Of a stretch of 64,000 bases of DNA, positions 32,201-36,445 are shown one piece after another (position 1 is the stretch's first letter; each line of letters starts with the position of its first letter). Where the stretch lies: NCBI GenBank assembly GCA_933228675.1, contig OW121740.1, positions 35,508,292-35,572,291 of the forward strand, read 5' to 3'. The position numbers and the translations under genes were made by a program. This stretch comes from Stomorhina lunata (lineage: Eukaryota > Arthropoda > Insecta > Diptera > Rhiniidae). The notes beneath the pieces were generated by a model. That model ran no database searches. It was not told where the DNA came from and worked only from the letters and a program-made list of their open reading frames with translations.

Positions 32201-32849
32201 CAGCAAAATTCATGAGAACTTTGAAAAGTTCAGTACAAAAATTGATTCTATCTTTCAAGAACGCATTAAAGATCCCACAAGTAAAACTTTATTTCAGACT
32301 ATGCAAAAAATGGAAAATATCAGCAAAAGTAAGTTTAAATATAAAAATACCCAATTATTTCTAAATAAAAAACCATTTTCTTAAATCTTTTCAGATGGCC
32401 GCAGCTTAGCTATATTTTATCTGGTTCACACTATTCTGATACCCTATAAATCGGTTTATACTTTTGAAAATGGCAAGAAAGTCTGCACCAAATATTCCAT
32501 GAGAGACTCGCAGAATTCATTCGTTATCTGTGGCACCTCCTTGGAGGCCTGCAAAGAAGAATGGCTTACCAAATTTGCCAGCTCGCATAAACAGCCCATT
32601 ATATTTGTGGCCGGTTCAATACTGGAACCCAACGGCATAGTTGTCTACTGTGAGGGTATAAAATATGAAATGCAATGCATTTTGGATGCCATAGATTTAT
32701 GTTTTAAAATTTTACTTATTTTTAATTTGGACTATCCCCTAGAATCAGGCTTGGTCTGGTGTTTTATTCAGAAATATTTTTATAATATTCACAAAACTAA
32801 CGATATCGATAATCCGCAAATTCTGTCCTTATTATCTAACCTAAAATAA
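2090..32849 (+). CDS. Six-exon gene for a SAM-like-domain protein (651 aa, unnamed)
   Basis: Joining 2090-2293, 27083-27383, 30356-30840, 30898-31245, 32166-32328 and 32395-32849 gives one open frame of 651 codons; every junction is GT-AG and every phase matches (0, 1, 0, 0, 1). Residues 1-147 are acidic, Ser/Ala-rich and probably disordered, with two psi-K-x-E sumoylation-type motifs (IKQE at 21-24, VKNE at 101-104). Residues about 148-213 look like a SAM domain (LRKLLKKWKFESLFPVFY, then DEGIDVETLKLMT, ending MGIQIKFENCLQTW). Residues about 275-651 form a conserved-looking region without a domain I can name, ending in VWCFIQKYFYNIH. SAM domains usually mediate protein-protein or RNA contacts; with the sumoylation-like motifs this suggests a nuclear regulator, which is inference. 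Exons 2-6 are well supported. Exon 1 rests on phase and composition and could belong to another transcript. Introns 1, 2 and 4 are full of repeats. Confidence 0.66.
2638..3385. mobile_element. Non-autonomous hAT element with perfect 8-bp target duplication
   Basis: The 748-bp element starts CAGAGACCGGA and ends TCCGGTCTCTG, an 11-bp perfect terminal inverted repeat of the CAGRG type used by hAT elements. It is flanked on both sides by the identical 8-bp GTAATTAT (2630-2637 and 3386-3393), the hallmark target duplication of hAT. The interior is AT-rich with internal near-repeats (GATGAAAAT, ATAAATATCC) and shows no transposase frame, so it would depend on an enzyme supplied elsewhere. Confidence 0.88.
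3855..4090. mobile_element. MITE with ~75-bp imperfect inverted repeats (copy 1)
   Basis: The left arm (about 3861-3935) and right arm (about 4018-4085) are imperfect reverse complements over roughly 75 bp; both contain CTGGAAATCGAG at the outside and TGATATATTTTTGAGATAAT further in. The centre is about 80 bp. This is a foldback or MITE structure with no coding capacity. No clear target duplication was seen. A relative lies at 6862-7010. Confidence 0.65.
4458..5165 (-). pseudogene. LOA/I-like non-LTR retrotransposon 3' fragment
   Basis: The minus-strand frame at 4926-4585 (113 codons) has the Cys/His signature found after the RNase H region of RNase H-bearing insect non-LTR elements: NDNCRSCHNAEKEETITHLL followed by a further Cys/His, preceded by an IIISVLTGNC segment. 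The 5' side is frameshifted and contains a 125-bp perfect-to-near-perfect tandem duplication (4866-4990 and 4991-5115). Just beyond the coding end, at 4458-4470, the + strand reads AGGTTAGGTTAGG, apparently part of the element's 3' UTR. The copy is dead. Confidence 0.68.
4866..5115. repeat. 125-bp tandem duplication inside the non-LTR fragment
   Basis: Both copies begin near GCTGACCAAGATTACAATAC (4867 and 4992) and end GTAGTCAATGGA (4979-4990, 5104-5115). Only a few substitutions separate them, so the duplication is younger than the element's inactivation. Confidence 0.85.
5166..6550. other. Intronic stretch without recognised gene
   Basis: AT-rich. The segment 5220-5265 (AAGTAAGAAAAGCTACAGTC followed by a CCCGACTACTAC-type sequence) resembles a dispersed repeat I believe is common in calyptrate genomes, but I cannot confirm it here. 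Otherwise only weak open frames are present. Confidence 0.3.
6551..6672. repeat. Small foldback repeat shared with 62.9 kb
   Basis: GGTTTATCAAAAA at 6551 and TTTTTGATAAACC ending near 6672 are perfect reverse complements bounding about 122 bp. The inner part from ACATTTAATTAAAAAGTTTT onwards recurs at about 62908-63045, so this is a dispersed element rather than a chance palindrome. Confidence 0.6.
6862..7010. mobile_element. MITE related to the one at 3.86 kb (copy 2)
   Basis: The ends GGTATCCGATGGAAATAGAT and (reverse complement) GGTATGTGATGGAAATCTAC are inverted repeats, and the middle contains TTTTAAGATAATTTTCCCC and an inverse of the TGGTTTGAACTTTTTGTG segment of copy 1. It is smaller, and its centre is in the opposite orientation relative to copy 1. 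Confidence 0.5.
7535..8065 (-). pseudogene. LOA/I-like non-LTR C-terminal fragment (zinc-knuckle part)
   Basis: The reverse complement of about 7980-8052 encodes DDNCRSCHNIEEEEVVTHLL, the same Cys/His signature as the fragment at 4.6-4.9 kb. TTAGGTTAGGTTA at 7535-7547 occupies the equivalent 3' position. It is probably the tail end of the element whose RT and RNase H lie at 8.9-11.0 kb, now separated by later insertions. The + strand open frame here (about 7561-7959, GTG start) has no recognisable motif. Confidence 0.6.
8080..8200 (+). mobile_element. Jockey-like 3' tail (copy 1)
   Basis: The sequence CACGGCAGTCGGTTCTTCGT through GGACTGCCACTTCTGAG and AATAATATCGCAGTTACAGC, ending in a CAACAACAA-rich tail, recurs at about 13076-13140 and, diverged, at about 20995-21072. 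The shared 3' AAC-rich tail suggests the 3' UTR of one non-LTR family. Family assignment to Jockey is by association with the Jockey fragments nearby. Confidence 0.5.
8380..8875 (+). pseudogene. Internally deleted Tc1/mariner-superfamily transposase copy
   Basis: Three pieces of one transposase are fused. About 8418-8480 encodes an HTH-type N-terminus (RFEIIKIYYRHSESMVSTLR). The frame 8491-8781 then has HVTVNGNPYRSLINEYFWPQ and LDDMDLKDM, and jumps directly to YKNKPAKIDELRTNIEREIA and the usual C-terminus ending GGHVKEIEFHT. The segment normally carrying the second and third catalytic acids is missing, as is most of the region between the HTH and the HVTVNG motif, so the copy cannot be catalytic. 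The 3' flank holds AATAAAG (about 8808) and a TAGTGCTCTTATTG terminus-like sequence near 8866. It sits inside the decayed LOA-like element. Confidence 0.72.
8876..9265 (-). pseudogene. LOA/I-like element, RNase H domain fragment
   Basis: The reverse complement of 9000-9020 encodes VFTDGSK, the first catalytic motif of RNase H, preceded by DDGGLE and followed by GVGRGFFF and CYRLPYQCSILQSETSAI, the domain's glutamate region. RNase H downstream of RT is typical of the I/LOA/R1 groups. Frame breaks are present on either side. Confidence 0.72.
9370..9850 (-). pseudogene. Jockey-clade RT C-terminal fragment inserted in the LOA-like element
   Basis: Reading the minus strand, about 9790-9370 encodes LNWLIGPQSALGLDYKVLLY, PIWTYGIQLWGTA (about 9615-9660) and NKIHRDLNVPLV followed by EEIRRFCTKYISKL, the characteristic C-terminal block of Jockey-group reverse transcriptases. 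It lies between the RT and RNase H parts of the LOA-like element, so it is most simply a 5'-truncated insertion. Frameshifts show it is inactive. Confidence 0.75.
9851..10995 (-). pseudogene. LOA/I-like reverse transcriptase fragment with tandem triplication
   Basis: On the minus strand the segment starts near 10990 with LSPLLWNLAINKLLTELDSI and has the RT catalytic box YADD at 10906-10895 (IAYADDV). It is followed by NPTKTEYVLFSR, LGVILDSDMSWSLNT, KASIALYTC and, at the far end, VIKPILMYG. The middle is present about three times in tandem with a ~324-bp period. Multiple stops and frame changes make it a pseudogene. The 5' part is cut off at about 10995, close to the solo LTR. Confidence 0.8.
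9930..10910. repeat. ~324-bp tandem triplication within the RT
   Basis: The landmark GTGTAAAAGTGGGTATCTTG occurs at 10081 and 10405 with a variant at 10728, giving periods of 324 and 323 bp; the companion landmark AAGGTTTTGCCTATGACCCC recurs with similar spacing. Copies are about 85-90% alike by eye, so they were made after insertion but are not very recent. Confidence 0.88.
11029..11617 (-). mobile_element. Solo LTR, gypsy-like, with 4-bp target duplication
   Basis: The minus strand begins TGTCACGAAT and ends ACGTAACA (TG...CA termini) and is flanked by ATAC on both sides (11025-11028, 11618-11621). A TATA box is present at 11260-11251 (CTATATAAGG), with GTTAATAAAAAT downstream as a possible polyadenylation signal and a GAGAGAGA tract in the U3-like part. 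A 4-bp target duplication is typical of Ty3/gypsy elements. No internal coding region remains, so it arose by LTR-LTR recombination. Orientation rests on the TATA and poly(A) order. Confidence 0.72.
11622..12510. other. Intronic stretch without recognised gene
   Basis: AT-rich with GATGATGATG simple repeats near 12220-12260 and poly(A) runs. No motif or element was recognised. Confidence 0.35.
12515..13660 (+). pseudogene. Jockey-clade fragments in three partial tandem copies
   Basis: The + strand encodes, in several frames, the linker and N-terminal RT region of Jockey-type elements: SERGTYISHINQTGTASENS, SRIPEVRPHFPEEAVGFAD (about 12745-12810) and ADDPRIVQLNRDISSFVNDK followed by CLDHLRNCDL and SKLWYTVRSLS (about 13489-13640). 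The segment containing GCAGTGGGATTTGCAGACGC recurs at about 12787, 13240 and 13460, so parts have been duplicated in place. A Jockey-like 3' tail (about 13076-13140) lies within. Only fragments survive. Confidence 0.7.
13740..14106 (+). pseudogene. Jockey-clade endonuclease fragment fused to a later region
   Basis: The frame at 13855-14106 begins with GFAVRSGDTDLKLYNVYIPP and GYRPDIGAFL, matching the first half of the apurinic-type endonuclease domain of Jockey elements. It then jumps to SERRTNINQQKMNWSIFRKF, a segment that belongs hundreds of residues later and matches the start of the fragments at 12.6 kb. The catalytic second half of the endonuclease is deleted. Confidence 0.68.
14127..15045 (+). 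pseudogene. Decayed mariner element
   Basis: Terminal inverted repeats survive: AAGTCCGTGACTTTTTGAAT (14130-14149) against the reverse complement at 15007-15027 with one mismatch. Inside, the + strand has IREIIYAIGISHGSGVSILI, the second helix-turn-helix of mariner transposases (about 14535-14605), and scraps of the catalytic region (PESKKW near 14680; a PIIR-like end). Many stops. A matching right end recurs at about 21785-21853. Confidence 0.68.
15046..15730. other. Intronic stretch without recognised gene
   Basis: AT-rich. An approximately 120-bp segment with ATCATCTATAAATCATACGT is weakly repeated (about 15280-15370 and 15385-15480, both ending in ATCTTTTG-GTGTAC-like sequence). No coding signal. 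Confidence 0.35.
15733..17009 (+). mobile_element. DD37E Tc1/mariner element, copy A (complete, inactive)
   Basis: 1277 bp, with termini TAGAGTGTTCTA and TTTAGAGCACTCTT, and TA target dinucleotides at 15731-15732 and 17010-17011. It encodes a + strand transposase (next entry). Copy B at 50528-51826 is near-identical, which implies fairly recent movement of this family. Confidence 0.88.
15888..16878 (+). pseudogene. DD37E transposase pseudogene, copy A
   Basis: It begins MDCEKKVRENIIKTFQKNPS, an N-terminal HTH, continues through a GRKKG AT-hook-like basic linker, and has the catalytic D in MDDETYVLADF, the second in FFWPDLASCH and a glutamate in LRPVERYW. There are 37 residues between the last two, defining a DD37E spacing previously described for mosquito Tc1/mariner elements. 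Lesions: a 20-bp deletion at about 15989 relative to copy B (frameshift), a CAA-to-TAA stop at 16408, a second CAA-to-TAA stop near 16530, and a one-base insertion near 16843. It cannot make an active enzyme. Confidence 0.86.
17012..18700. other. Intronic stretch without recognised gene
   Basis: AT-rich, with CACACA simple sequence near 17380. Open frames at 17436-17744, 17717-17929 and 18278-18499 have compositions expected by chance and no motif. The phrase AAAGTAGGGTACTTCAG near 17797 loosely resembles a segment at 37.2 and 37.7 kb. Confidence 0.35.
18715..18945 (+). pseudogene. Non-LTR endonuclease N-terminal fragment
   Basis: The + strand near 18735-18810 reads AHICHYKPEVFALCETLVSE, matching the first conserved block of AP-type endonuclease domains in non-LTR elements (the glutamate of the ET pair being catalytic), with RGLCIHISK shortly after in place of the usual RGG-I-V block. 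It is short and frameshifted; family uncertain. Confidence 0.5.
19003..20700 (-). pseudogene. GC-rich ORF1/gag-like retroelement fragment with 403-bp duplication
   Basis: This is the most GC-rich part of the window. Minus-strand reading gives an acidic coiled-coil-like N-terminus (about 20480-20340: DDLDEQKLSNVNDSLLQQER then LLFTDLMEMDGLLDDLD), a Ser/Thr/Pro-rich middle, and a basic C-terminal part (19511-19206, with TLDVNKRRKLKKYRQSVAKF). This layout fits the first ORF of a non-LTR element. TTAGGTTAGGTTAA at 19003 lies at the 3' side as in the LOA/I-like fragments, so it may belong to that family. About 20-bp landmarks recur 403 bp apart (19552 and 19955). Several frame changes. Confidence 0.5.
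19530..20200. repeat. ~403-bp duplication in the gag-like region
   Basis: CGCACTCTCCGAACCAGAG occurs at 19552 and 19955; the following ~200 bp match with scattered differences, including GAGATCACAGTGATCACAC, itself an imperfect palindrome. Confidence 0.82.
20995..21075 (+). mobile_element. Jockey-like 3' tail (copy 3, diverged)
   Basis: CCGTTCTTCGTATCC, GGGACTGCCACTTCT and GATAATATCGTAATTACAAC followed by AACAACAATAA match the tails at 8.1 and 13.1 kb, including the AAC-rich end. Confidence 0.45.
21464..21812. repeat. 174-bp tandem duplication with a small hairpin
   Basis: GTCTGCTAGACTACACGTCA starts at 21464 and 21638. Around the second start, GTGTAGTC-TGCTA-GACTACAC is an 8-bp-arm hairpin. 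Copies differ by roughly 10%. Confidence 0.85.
21785..21853 (+). mobile_element. Mariner right-end relic
   Basis: GAGAAAATTTAATTCTCC leads into AAAAATGTCACGGACTTTTT and GACCCGCCCT, aligning with the right end of the decayed mariner at 14.98-15.04 kb. Confidence 0.55.
21854..23080. other. Intronic stretch with microsatellites, no gene recognised
   Basis: It contains a (GTAT)n run at about 22439-22456 and a (TG)n run at about 22670-22688. Otherwise AT-rich sequence with no element or coding motif recognised. Confidence 0.4.
23083..23225 (+). mobile_element. tRNA-derived SINE, second family member or relative
   Basis: The + strand has an A-box-like TAGCTTTGTTCGTTAGCACG and, about 50 bp later, GGGTTCGATCCCCGG as B-box, followed by a non-tRNA body and an AAATAAATAAAA tail. 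Unlike the SINE at 15-111 the tRNA-like part retains the GTTCGATCC-CC loop and arm pairing. No target duplication was found. An intact tRNA gene is excluded because the anticodon arm and acceptor stem do not pair. Confidence 0.55.
23226..23814. other. Intronic stretch without recognised gene
   Basis: AT-rich sequence grading into the 19-bp satellite. No coding motif was recognised. Confidence 0.3.
23815..26965. repeat. 19-bp satellite array, block 1 (GGAAATTTCTTTAATTTTA)
   Basis: About 3.1 kb of tandem units near GGAAATTTCTTTAATTTTA with frequent T-for-C and single-base length changes; the flanks degrade gradually. Purine/pyrimidine skew is constant, so all units point the same way. It ends about 120 bp before the exon 2 acceptor. 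Confidence 0.95.
24060..25440. repeat. ~898-bp higher-order duplication within the 19-bp array
   Basis: The unusual units CGTTAATCTTACGAAATGGG (24075 and 24973) and TTATTAGGATATTGTTTTTA (24481 and 25381) recur 898-900 bp apart with matching variants between, showing a segmental duplication on top of unit-level turnover. Confidence 0.85.
27083..27383 (+). CDS. Exon 2 (acidic region and start of SAM-like domain)
   Basis: The acceptor TTTACAAATTTATAG precedes TCT and an in-frame TAG lies immediately upstream, so this frame is open only if spliced here or started at the ATG at 27140. It encodes 100 residues plus one base: a DDYHNDNNDYQIVKNEPEYD-type acidic stretch with VKNE, then FDIYEMYGMRPAAITRLRKL and KKWKFESLFPVFY. 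The donor is TATG|GTAATT at 27384. Codon use and composition contrast sharply with the satellite on both sides. Confidence 0.8.
27815..28655. repeat. 19-bp satellite array, block 2
   Basis: Same unit and same orientation as the block at 23.8-27.0 kb, so exon 2 is flanked on both sides. Its 3' end shifts to a GTAAATTTTAGGAAATTTC variant (28430-28640). Confidence 0.95.
28970..29107 (-). repeat. Dispersed repeat R-A, copy 1
   Basis: The minus strand reads AAAGACTATAATATAAAGAT, then GTACTTCCATACAT, and later TTCGGAAACAACTAATGGAG with ACGATTA. The same blocks occur in this order at 36305-36445 and 63700-63838 on the + strand. Confidence 0.7.
29100..29760. repeat. Diverged GAACTGAACCTA-type repeats
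   Basis: Irregular repeats of CTAGAACTGAAC, with TTAGAACTGAACCTAGAAC variants, about 11-12 bp per unit; similar but shorter runs lie at 27530-27670, 28680-28760 and 30150-30260. Their reverse complement resembles the 11-bp TTCTGTTCTAG unit of the array at 33.6-35.1 kb. Confidence 0.7.
29789..30149. mobile_element. Foldback MITE in intron 2
   Basis: The ends CCCTATTACCGTTCTCAACT and the reverse complement of the right end (about 30112-30147) match over about 37 bp, continuing as CAACTCAG-TTTGGTC. Internally the AACTCAACTCAGTTTAGTCG and TTTCACTCAACCAAATTATT blocks recur in both orientations (about 29803-29870, 29920-29980, 30000-30060), so the element can fold into several nested hairpins. There is no coding capacity and no clear target duplication. 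Confidence 0.75.
30356..30840 (+). CDS. Exon 3 (rest of SAM-like domain and central region)
   Basis: The acceptor CTATGTATTCACAG and phase 1 restore GAT (Asp169) with exon 2. It encodes DEGIDVETLKLMTAQHLKQL and KFENCLQTWQKSF, completing the SAM-like fold, then a Pro/Thr-rich linker and SVLDYFKRHSKLNDGSRAVI-VEIIINHLI, the start of the conserved-looking region. It ends ESM|GTGAGA in phase 0. An open frame continuing upstream to 30322 is intronic. Confidence 0.86.
30898..31245 (+). CDS. Exon 4
   Basis: The 57-bp intron 3 (30841-30897, GTGAGA...CTTCTAG) is typical fly size. The exon gives 116 residues from AFYFLKNMGKKPQGKLYDKF through WSDIEKHWDATKNYRLNEIA to KWTPYKKPLGFKL, ending TTG|GTGCGT in phase 0. 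Without this donor the frame runs on nine codons to a stop at 31273; I prefer splicing because exon 5 continues naturally in phase. Confidence 0.82.
31246..32165 (+). other. Intron 4 with a 3x 245-bp tandem repeat
   Basis: It runs from GTGCGT to TATATTTTTCTAG. Most of it (31303-32040) is three copies of a ~245-bp unit. Confidence 0.75.
31303..32040. repeat. 245-bp tandem repeat, three copies
   Basis: GTTTTAGTCATATTGAAG starts at 31303, 31548 and 31793 (245 bp apart). Units contain near-palindromes ATTGAAGAAATTTCTT(C/T)AAT; a perfect ATTGAAGAAATTTCTTCAAT stands alone at 32978-32997. Confidence 0.9.
32166..32328 (+). CDS. Exon 5
   Basis: After CTAG at 32165 the frame is IDMDFKHLFPKASKIHENFE and continues to MQKMENISK with donor AAAA|GTAAGT in phase 1. 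The ATG at 32172 could be mistaken for a gene start, but two in-frame codons before it reach exactly to the acceptor and join exon 4 in phase. Confidence 0.8.
32395..32849 (+). CDS. Exon 6 (C-terminus and stop)
   Basis: The 66-bp intron 5 ends AAATCTTTTCAG. The exon restores Asn501 and encodes GRSLAIFYLVHTILIPYKSV, SMRDSQNSFVICGTS, QPIIFVAGSILEPNGIVVYC, then ALD-like AIDLCFKILLIFNLDYPLES and VWCFIQKYFYNIHKTND, ending LSNLK-TAA at 32849. Hydrophobic and aromatic spacing indicates a folded domain I cannot name. Confidence 0.85.
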
Positions 32850-32898
32850 TTTTTATAAAAGGTATCGAATCATTTTTGATATACAATTCCTTTATAAT

Positions 32899-32904
32899 AA
32901 TAAA
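32899..32904 (+). terminator. Polyadenylation signal AATAAA of the host gene
   Basis: AATAAA lies 50 bp after the stop codon, the usual position for a short fly 3' UTR; GT-rich sequence follows weakly. Confidence 0.6.
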
Positions 32905-33114
32905 ACTTCTAATTATATTTAAATTATTAAAAAAATTTTTTGTTTAAATTAAAATTTGGGAAATTTTTTTTTGTTAAATTGAAGAAATTTCTTCAATATA
33001 ACTTATTTTGTTAAGGATAGCATGAAAAGTAGTTTTCTAAAATTTAAGTCGAAAACCAAACTTTTCTTTAACTATATTTTGATTTCATAATCAAAATATT
33101 TAACTAAAATTTGT

Positions 33115-33635
33115 AAATTTACTAAGATTATGTCAATTAACTAAAATTTTCCAAATTAACTAAAATTTTTAGTTAAACCTGAGACAAAATAAGCCAGACT
33201 CAAACGAAAATTTGCCAAATTAACTAAAATAAGTCAAATTGACTAAAATTGGACAAATTGACTAAAATTGGACAAATTGACTAAAATTGGACAAATTGAC
33301 TAAAATTAGACAAATTGACTAAAATTAGTTAAATTAATTAAAATAAGTTAAATTAACTAAAATTATTCAAATTGACAAACATTAGCTAAATTTACCACAA
33401 TTAGTAGAATTAATTAAAATTAGTCAAATTAACTGAAATTAGTCAAATTTACTAAAAATAGTCAAATTAACAAAATTAGTTAAATTAACTAAAATTAGTC
33501 AAATTAACTGAAATTAGTCAAATCAACTAAAATTAGTCAAATCAACTAAAATTAGTCAAATCAACTAAAATTAGTCAAATTAACAAAAATTATTCAAATT
33601 AACTAAAATGTTTAGTTAATTTAAAATCAATTAAT
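33115..33635. repeat. 19-bp satellite (AACTAAAATTAGTCAAATT)
   Basis: About 27 units of AACTAAAATTAGTCAAATT with a 19-bp period (for example AGTC at 33497 and 33516). The core TAAAATTA is A/T symmetric. It is a different sequence from the 19-bp array in the gene's introns. Confidence 0.92.
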
Positions 33636-33644
33636 AAAATTATT

Positions 33645-35056
33645 TTCTAGTTCTGTTCTAGTTCTGTTCTAGTTCTGTTCTAGTTCTGTTCTAGTTCTGT
33701 TCTAGTTCTGTTCTAGTTCTGTTCTAGTTCTGTTCTAGTTCTGTTCTAGTTCTGTTCTAGTTCTGTTCAAGTTCTGTTCAAGTTCTGTTCTAGTTCTGTT
33801 CTAGTTCTGTTCTAGTTCTGTTCTAGTTCTGTTCTAGTTCTGTTCTAGTTCTGTTCTAGTTCTGTTCTAGTTCTGTTCTAGTTCTGTTCTAGTTCTGTTC
33901 TAGTTCTGTTCTAGTTCTGTTCTAGTTCTGTTCTAGTTCTGTTCTAGTTCTGTTCTAGTTCTGTTCAAGTTCTGTTCAAGTTCTGTTCTAGTTCTGTTCT
34001 AGTTCTGTTCTAGTTCTGTTCTAGTTCTGTTCTAGTTCTGTTCTAGTTCTGTTCTAGTTCTGTTCTAGTTCTGTTCTAGTTCTGTTCTAGTTCTGTTCTA
34101 GTTCTGTTCTAGTTCTGTTCTAGTTCTGTTCTAGTTCTGTTCTAGTTCTGTTCTAGTTCTGTTCTAGTTCTGTTCTAGTTCTGTTCTAGTTCTGTTCTAG
34201 TTCTGTTCTAGTTCTGTTCTAGTTCTGTTCTAGTTCTGTTCTAGTTCTGTTCTAGTTCTGTTCTAGTTCTGTTCTAGTTCTGTTCTAGTTCTGTTCTAGT
34301 TCTGTTCTAGTTCTGTTCTAGTTCTGTTCTAGTTCTGTTCTAGTTCTGTTCTAGTTCTGTTCTAGTTCTGTTCTAGTTCTGTTCTAGTTCTGTTCTAGTT
34401 CTGTTCTAGTTCTGTTCTAGTTCTGTTCTAGTTCTGTTCTAGTTCTGTTCTAGTTCTGTTCTAGTTCTGTTCTAGTTCTGTTCTAGTTCTGTTCTAGTTC
34501 TGTTCTAGTTCTGTTCTAGTTCTGTTCTAGTTCTGTTCTAGTTCTGTTCTAGTTCTGTTCTAGTTCTGTTCTAGTTCTGTTCTAGTTCTGTTCTAGTTCT
34601 GTTCTAGTTCTGTTCTAGTTCTGTTCTAGTTCTGTTCTAGTTCTGTTCTAGTTCTGTTCTAGTTCTGTTCTAGTTCTGTTCTAGTTCTGTTCTAGTTCTG
34701 TTCTAGTTCTGTTCTAGTTCTGTTCTAGTTCTGTTCTAGTTCTGTTCTAGTTCTGTTCTAGTTCTGTTCTAGTTCTGTTCTAGTTCTGTTCTAGTTCTGT
34801 TCTAGTTCTGTTCTAGTTCTATTCTAGTTCTGTTCTAGTTCTGTTCTAGTTCTGTTCTAGTTCTGTTCTAGTTCTGTTCTAGTTCTGTTCTAGTTCTGTT
34901 CTAGTTCTGTTCTAGTTCTGTTCTAGTTCTGTTCTAGTTCTGTTCTAGTTCTGTTCTAGTTCTGTTCTAGTTCTGTTCTAGTTCTGTTATAGTTCTGTTC
35001 TAGTTCTGTTCTAATTCTGTTCTAGTTCTGTTCTAATTCTGTTCCAACTCTGTTCT
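33645..35056. repeat. Homogeneous 11-bp array (TTCTGTTCTAG)n, about 128 copies
   Basis: A 1.41-kb near-perfect array of the 11-bp unit TTCTGTTCTAG. The few variants are a CAAG pair at 33768 and 33779, the same pair at 33966 and 33977 (198 bp = 18 units later), ATTCTAG near 34819, and decay over the last 70 bp. Homogeneity implies recent expansion; assembly length may be unreliable. Confidence 0.97.
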
Positions 35057-36145
35057 AAAATTTTACACCGAAAAGTGTGAAGCGGAAGGTAAAATATTTT
35101 TATTTATAATTTAGTAATATTGAAGAATTTTCTTCAATATAACTAAATTATCTAAAAACTCTATTTGAGACCAGAAATACAATTTATTATTGTACAATTT
35201 CAAAATCCAATTTCGAAACTGAAATGTGACAACAATGTTTATCAAAAATTTCACTTTTTTTTCTCTTTATAAAAATAAACATTGATGGGGAATGTCTATG
35301 TTTTTGAAATGACCCAACTGCTCCGTTCAAACAAAGTAAAGTAAATATTTACTTATTTTAAATAAAACTAAACAAATAAACTTTATAAATAAACAATTTC
35401 AATCTTCTCGTAACTGAAGGCTTCAAATGAATATTAAAACCCTCAGAAAAGAAAACCAAAAACGACCCGACTAAAATTAATCCATGAAATCCCTTAAAAA
35501 GAACCACCTGATTTTCAAAAAGGCAAAAAACGTTACTATGTTCCAATTAAAAACTTAGTTTTTTTTTCTCTTCATGTATTCATGATTTTTTACATTTATT
35601 AGTTTGTGGTTATTTCCCGGTGATGAAATATGACTTTAGATACCAGTTGAGGTGACCAAACTGTGTTTTTTTTCTTTGTATCTGGAATAATTTACAAGAA
35701 TTAACAGGGCATGACCACATCTTTTTTTCTCAATCTTTTAAACTTAGAAAATGTATAGCAAATTCTTTAATAATGTTTTACAATTTAATCGCAGAAAAAA
35801 CTTTTTTCTTGTTGATCTTAGGATCTAGAACGTGCTCTTTGTATAATAAGATCTTTTCTTCCCCTTCGTTACTTTTTTTTTATCATTGAACCCATCTTTT
35901 TCCTTTTCTAAAGGTGTGTTTCTTTAATTAAATGGTTAGTTTCAAGTCTTTGTGTGCACGTGTTCTAAGGTTTCTATGCAATGAACTTAGATTTTTGCTA
36001 AAGGTCAACATTGAGTTATTTCAAAATGTTTTCAAATCACTATCTGGCTTTGTTGTAACCTTTACAATGGGTAATATTAATTTGTCATGGCTTTTGTAAG
36101 TTTTACAAAACTTTCTGAAGTTTCCATGAAGTAAAACTTATTAAT
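35057..36145. other. Intergenic, no gene recognised
   Basis: AT-rich. ATATTGAAGAATTTTCTTCA near 35108 repeats the near-palindrome of intron 4. The open frame at 35358-35546 (minus) has no motif. Confidence 0.35.
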
Positions 36146-36149
36146 TTTC

Positions 36150-36310
36150 AAAAAAGATACGGAAAAAAATTAACAAAAGCTTTTCAAAGAAAAAAACGTC
36201 ATGAACTTTAAAAAAGTAGCAAAACATTGACCCTCGAACTGGTTTAAATGCCATTAAACGGTATAGGGAAGAGAATAAGCATTGAAAGAAAATCTGTATT
36301 AGTAAATAGA
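36150..36310 (+). pseudogene. Relic of the DD37E mariner transposase N-terminus
   Basis: TTAACAAAAGCTTTTCAAAG, ATTGACCCTCGAACTGG, AATGCCATTAAACGGTATAG and GCATTGAAAGAAAATCTG align with 50710-50850 of copy B (the HTH and linker) with about 20% differences. It breaks off where dispersed repeat R-A begins. Confidence 0.65.
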
Positions 36311-36445
36311 AAAGGTTCAAGCAGAGACTCTATAATATAAAGATATTGCACTTCCATCTATTGATTAGCCACATGGTCGTTTTGAAAAGTCCCATAAAAG
36401 TATAGAGCTTTTATTCTAATTCGGAAACAACTAATGGAGACGATT
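36305..36445 (+). repeat. Dispersed repeat R-A, copy 2
   Basis: AGAGACTCTATAATATAAAG, GGTCGTTTTGAAAAGTCCCA and TTCGGAAACAACTAATGGAG with ACGATTATCCAAC follow in the same order as at 63700-63838. Confidence 0.72.

Noticed and set aside
32172..32384. A separate gene starting at the ATG at 32172
   Set aside because: An acceptor at 32165 and in-frame codons before the ATG join exon 4 in phase, and the encoded segment continues the same protein.
33645..35056. CRISPR-like or regulatory direct repeat array
   Set aside because: Units are contiguous with no spacers, and the genome is eukaryotic; it is a simple satellite.
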